Source: Pipra filicauda (taxonomy: Eukaryota; Chordata; Aves; Passeriformes; Pipridae). Taken from it: a stretch of 64,000 nucleotides of DNA. Made by a program: the position numbers and the translations under genes. The stretch spans positions 3,782,001 to 3,846,000 of the forward strand of contig NW_024104332.1 in NCBI RefSeq assembly GCF_003945595.2, in the 5' to 3' direction. The notes under the pieces are model-generated. The model saw only the letters and a program-made list of their open reading frames with translations. It did no database searches and had not been told where the DNA came from. Each line of letters begins with the position of its first letter. The stretch's first letter is position 1. This document shows positions 60,879 through 64,000 of this stretch, in pieces.

Positions 60879-63800
60879 TAAGAAGGTGCCCATGCTTTTG
60901 CTGTTTCCTAAATAACCTGAAATATATCCAGTTAAATACGTATGAATGATGTCTGCTGTCTTGTAATCTCTCCAATTTAACACCTATAGCAGTTTAAGAA
61001 GCTAGGGAATGATCTTGGGCACACTGCAGCAGGAAAACATGAACTGAGGTTGTGGAAGAGAAGGAAGTGCTGAGCCAACCACTCTACACTTTTTCTGTAG
61101 AGTCAAGAACAATAATTGATCTGTTTTAAAAAGAAAGATGTACTTGTAAAGATATTTTAATAGGCAAGATATTTAATATTTTAGAGAAGTAACAAATTGT
61201 CACATTAGCTGGGGTTGTCCTTATTCAAGGGTCTCTGTACAATGTTCCATTGAGTGGTGTGTGGACACCCAGTACTTTGCACTCTAGTCTAGGTTTATCA
61301 CTGATAGTTTTAAGCCTCTTGATAACTGATTTACTCCACAATGTTTTGTCTTAGCATGGAAGAGAAAATAGAAAAATACTAGGGAATCTCTTCAAGTAAT
61401 CAGTGATTTATTCTATGTCCTTTCTTGATGATTACTCTGTATAGAACCATTGTTGCAGCAGAAATGAAGAAAAAGCACCCACTTTCCAGTAATTAATTTA
61501 AGTTATATATAGTCATACTGCATCTAGGATGTCTTTCATATAGGATAATATTCAGTTTCCATGCTCAACACTATAATCTCTTCAAATCTGTCGACCTATA
61601 GCAAGAGGCAATACCTGGAAAGGACATTTAGAGAGAAAACTGCAGAGGAAATAACACTGGAAGTTCACTACGTATTAATCACCTTTCCAAGTCAGTGCTA
61701 AAGTGTTACCTTTTTGTATAGTAGTAAAGGAAAGAGTGCTATTGGAATGCCTGAGTTACAGCCCCAAGCCTGTTCCAGCATCTTTCTGCAGAGTAGAAGG
61801 CTGAAGATGCACAGGGTATTCTCAGAGCCTGCTTCCTGCTGAAGGAAAATTACCTTGGCATGGGATTTCTGCAAGACAGCTGCAGGCTGCTCCCTGGGGA
61901 AGCCCTGCTGGGCTGCACCAACAGAGAGTGGAGCCAAAGATAAAGGCTGGGGAACGTGCCAAGAGCACAGCATTTGCACTACTGCAGATCTTTGGAGTGG
62001 CACCACGACCCACTTGCACAGGCTTTTGAACTGCCTAAATTGCACTGCAGTTGAGAGATGAGAGATAATCAGGTGGACAAGAGAATGACATTTTATTATT
62101 TCTTCTTTTTTTCCTCCCTCCTCTGATACCCTGATTCCGTGGGCGGAATGTGTGTGCTGGGAATTCGTGGGCACTCCACAAAAGAGAGAGCTGGGAAGAG
62201 ATCTCCAGGTTGCAGATGATTAAAATTGGGCAATATGCACAGTTTTGATGTTGCTTGTGTCTGTGTGTATGTGTCTGACTGACATGTAGGTGAGACTCTT
62301 CAAAAGCAAAATGATAGAAGAAAATGATAGAAGAAAAAACCCGTTCCTTTTTCCTACAGAACACTGGTATCTATTCTTTTCCTTCCCCTGAATTCTTTCT
62401 GTTGCAATCATGACTGTGTGCTCAGGTCAATACCATGTTTACTCCTTTTTTTTTGTTTTGTTTTTCTATATACCAGAAACACCCAGGTCTAGACTTCAAG
62501 AAAAAAAATCTCAATCACAACAGTTTTAGCAGCCTGATTCACAGTACAATTTGTTCCACAGAATGTTCAGGGAAGCCCAGGTGTCAAATTAGGCATCAAA
62601 AAACCCTTCATGTTAATACTCAATTTACTAGAAGCTAATTTTTATTACTTTAAGCTACATCTTTATGGTTAGGATGGTATAAAGCCCTCGGATACGAAAA
62701 AAAATCCCGAGGAATGAAAATTAGTGGTATTTTACAGGTTGTTAAACTAATACTTTAGGCCCAATAAGTTTATGAGATATGATCGGAATGTATATTACAT
62801 TGGCCTACAATAAACCAATCAGATTTTATTTGCTTTTTCATATGTAAGACATGGTGTATATATACTCACTAATATAAGAGTAATTTACCCATCTAATCCT
62901 AAATTTAAATTTTACTAGATAATATTTAGTCTGCATATGACATTTAACTAAAATGTCAGGTTTTCAGGTTTTGAGAACACAAAGTAAAAAGTGTAAACAT
63001 TTCAAGAAATGTCTATGGAAAGTCTTAATTTATATATAATTTGTCATTCAGCAACTGCAAAAAGAATCATATTCACTTTTTTATTGTTCTTCTTGCTTGG
63101 GCTTTCTAAAAAGCCAAATGAAAATGTTCTTTTTTTCATAATGCATCAGAATGTGCTGAGTTAATATGTCAAAATATCTGTTCTAAAAATGTCAGTATAA
63201 AATTGCTGACACAAAACTGGTGGATTTTATGTATTATCAAATGTATCTCAAAAGTAATTTTCCCAACACCCTCCTTTCTTTTATAAATCAAAAGCAGTTC
63301 TTTGGCGTGTCCTTAAATGCTTTGTTCTCTGCTGATGAAGTACAGACATCCTCGTTCACCTAAAATGAGGCAAAACCTGAGTTATGCCAAATAATTGGCA
63401 TGCGTTGACAAAGGCTCAGCTTATTGGAAGGAATCCAAAGATTGTTCAGCCATGAAGAAATTTTAAAAATAGTAAGTCTGTCACACATATTTTGGACAGA
63501 GAGCAACAGTAACATTTTATTTGAATATGTTCATTCAAATGCATATTTCCAATACAAAGCAGGGAAACTGGAGCAATTGTTCCACATAACTTTTGCAGGT
63601 ATTTCACATAATTTACATTAAATTAAAGTGGGAGAGTGGGCAGATCTGGATTGGAGTTTGAACAGCTTACAGTCAGGTACAAGAGGAAAGGGGAGTTAAA
63701 TGGAACAGAAGTTGCATTTTGGGTAATTTGGAGGCCAGTAGTTCTGCCGTTTGGAACTTACATTCAGAGAAGCAAAGTAGAGCAAAGCAATGGCCAGTAA

Positions 63801-64000
63801 AAGTTGCTCTGAAGAAATTTTATTTTATGTTTTATTTACTTTGAGTAGGACATCAGTGTTCAGCATGTGATTGCTATTTAACTCATGAAACATTTTTTTT
63901 CTGTAAATTTTATGACAGTCATACATTTGAAGGAAAAGAGAAATGTCATCAACAGTCTTACTCAATCTCAAAGAAAATGTGGAATCTGTTGGAGCTGAGA
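60879..64000. other. AT-rich unique noncoding sequence to the window end
   Basis: No gene recognised. A minus-strand frame of 158 codons (61,698-62,174) is the longest outside CR1 but has no domain and overlaps frames in other phases. A short T-rich tract lies at 62,444-62,466. The last 1.4 kb is strongly AT-rich. Confidence 0.45.

Noticed and set aside
61698..62174. Longest minus-strand frame outside CR1 (158 codons)
   Set aside because: No domain, no splice or promoter context, and open frames in other phases and on the other strand overlap it.

Overview
The window looks like noncoding DNA from a bird, and a perching bird is possible. It is AT-rich (judged by eye) and carries two copies of the CR1 LINE. 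The clear one ends in the (ATTCTATG)n tail typical of avian CR1. There are also three endogenous-retrovirus-type LTRs, short homopolymer and simple repeats, and almost no long reading frame. The longest frames that look like protein belong to CR1. I found no exon of a known host gene that I would defend, so this is most likely intergenic or long-intron sequence.

Layout. About 1-1.3 kb is AT-rich and resembles a 3' UTR, ending in two AATAAA motifs. From 1.3 to 8.2 kb is unique sequence with a GGGAAT hexamer array, a triplicated 19-mer and a hairpin. A minus-strand LTR-like copy lies at 8.3-8.8 kb. From 8.8 to 19 kb is mostly unique sequence, including a diverged duplication of about 180 bp (12.7 and 14.8 kb). 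From 19 to 24 kb there is a nearly perfect 50-bp tandem duplication, an AT-rich block with enhancer-like composition, and a CpG-enriched patch with a possible spliced exon. An old, decayed CR1 lies at 24.2-24.7 kb. From 24.7 to 34.7 kb is unique AT-rich sequence. A second, longer copy of the 8.3-kb LTR lies at 34.7-35.3 kb. At 37.8-39.05 kb a GC-rich patch runs straight into a 5'-truncated, frameshifted CR1. From 39 to 59 kb is mostly unique sequence with a perfect 11-bp hairpin, a pyrimidine-biased block and a short telomere-like patch. A plus-strand retroviral LTR (inverted CCAAT, TATA, AATAAA, G-rich hairpin) lies at about 59.26-59.52 kb. The remainder is AT-rich unique sequence.

Nothing here forms an operon or a working pathway. 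The CR1 copies are inactive and the LTRs look solitary. The points most worth checking are the possible exon at 22.41-22.56 kb, the small secreted-looking reading frame at 42.8-43.06 kb (minus), the LTR family with two copies, and the structured G-rich element just downstream of the 59.4-kb LTR promoter. All calls come from reading the sequence by eye; no alignment or database search was run.
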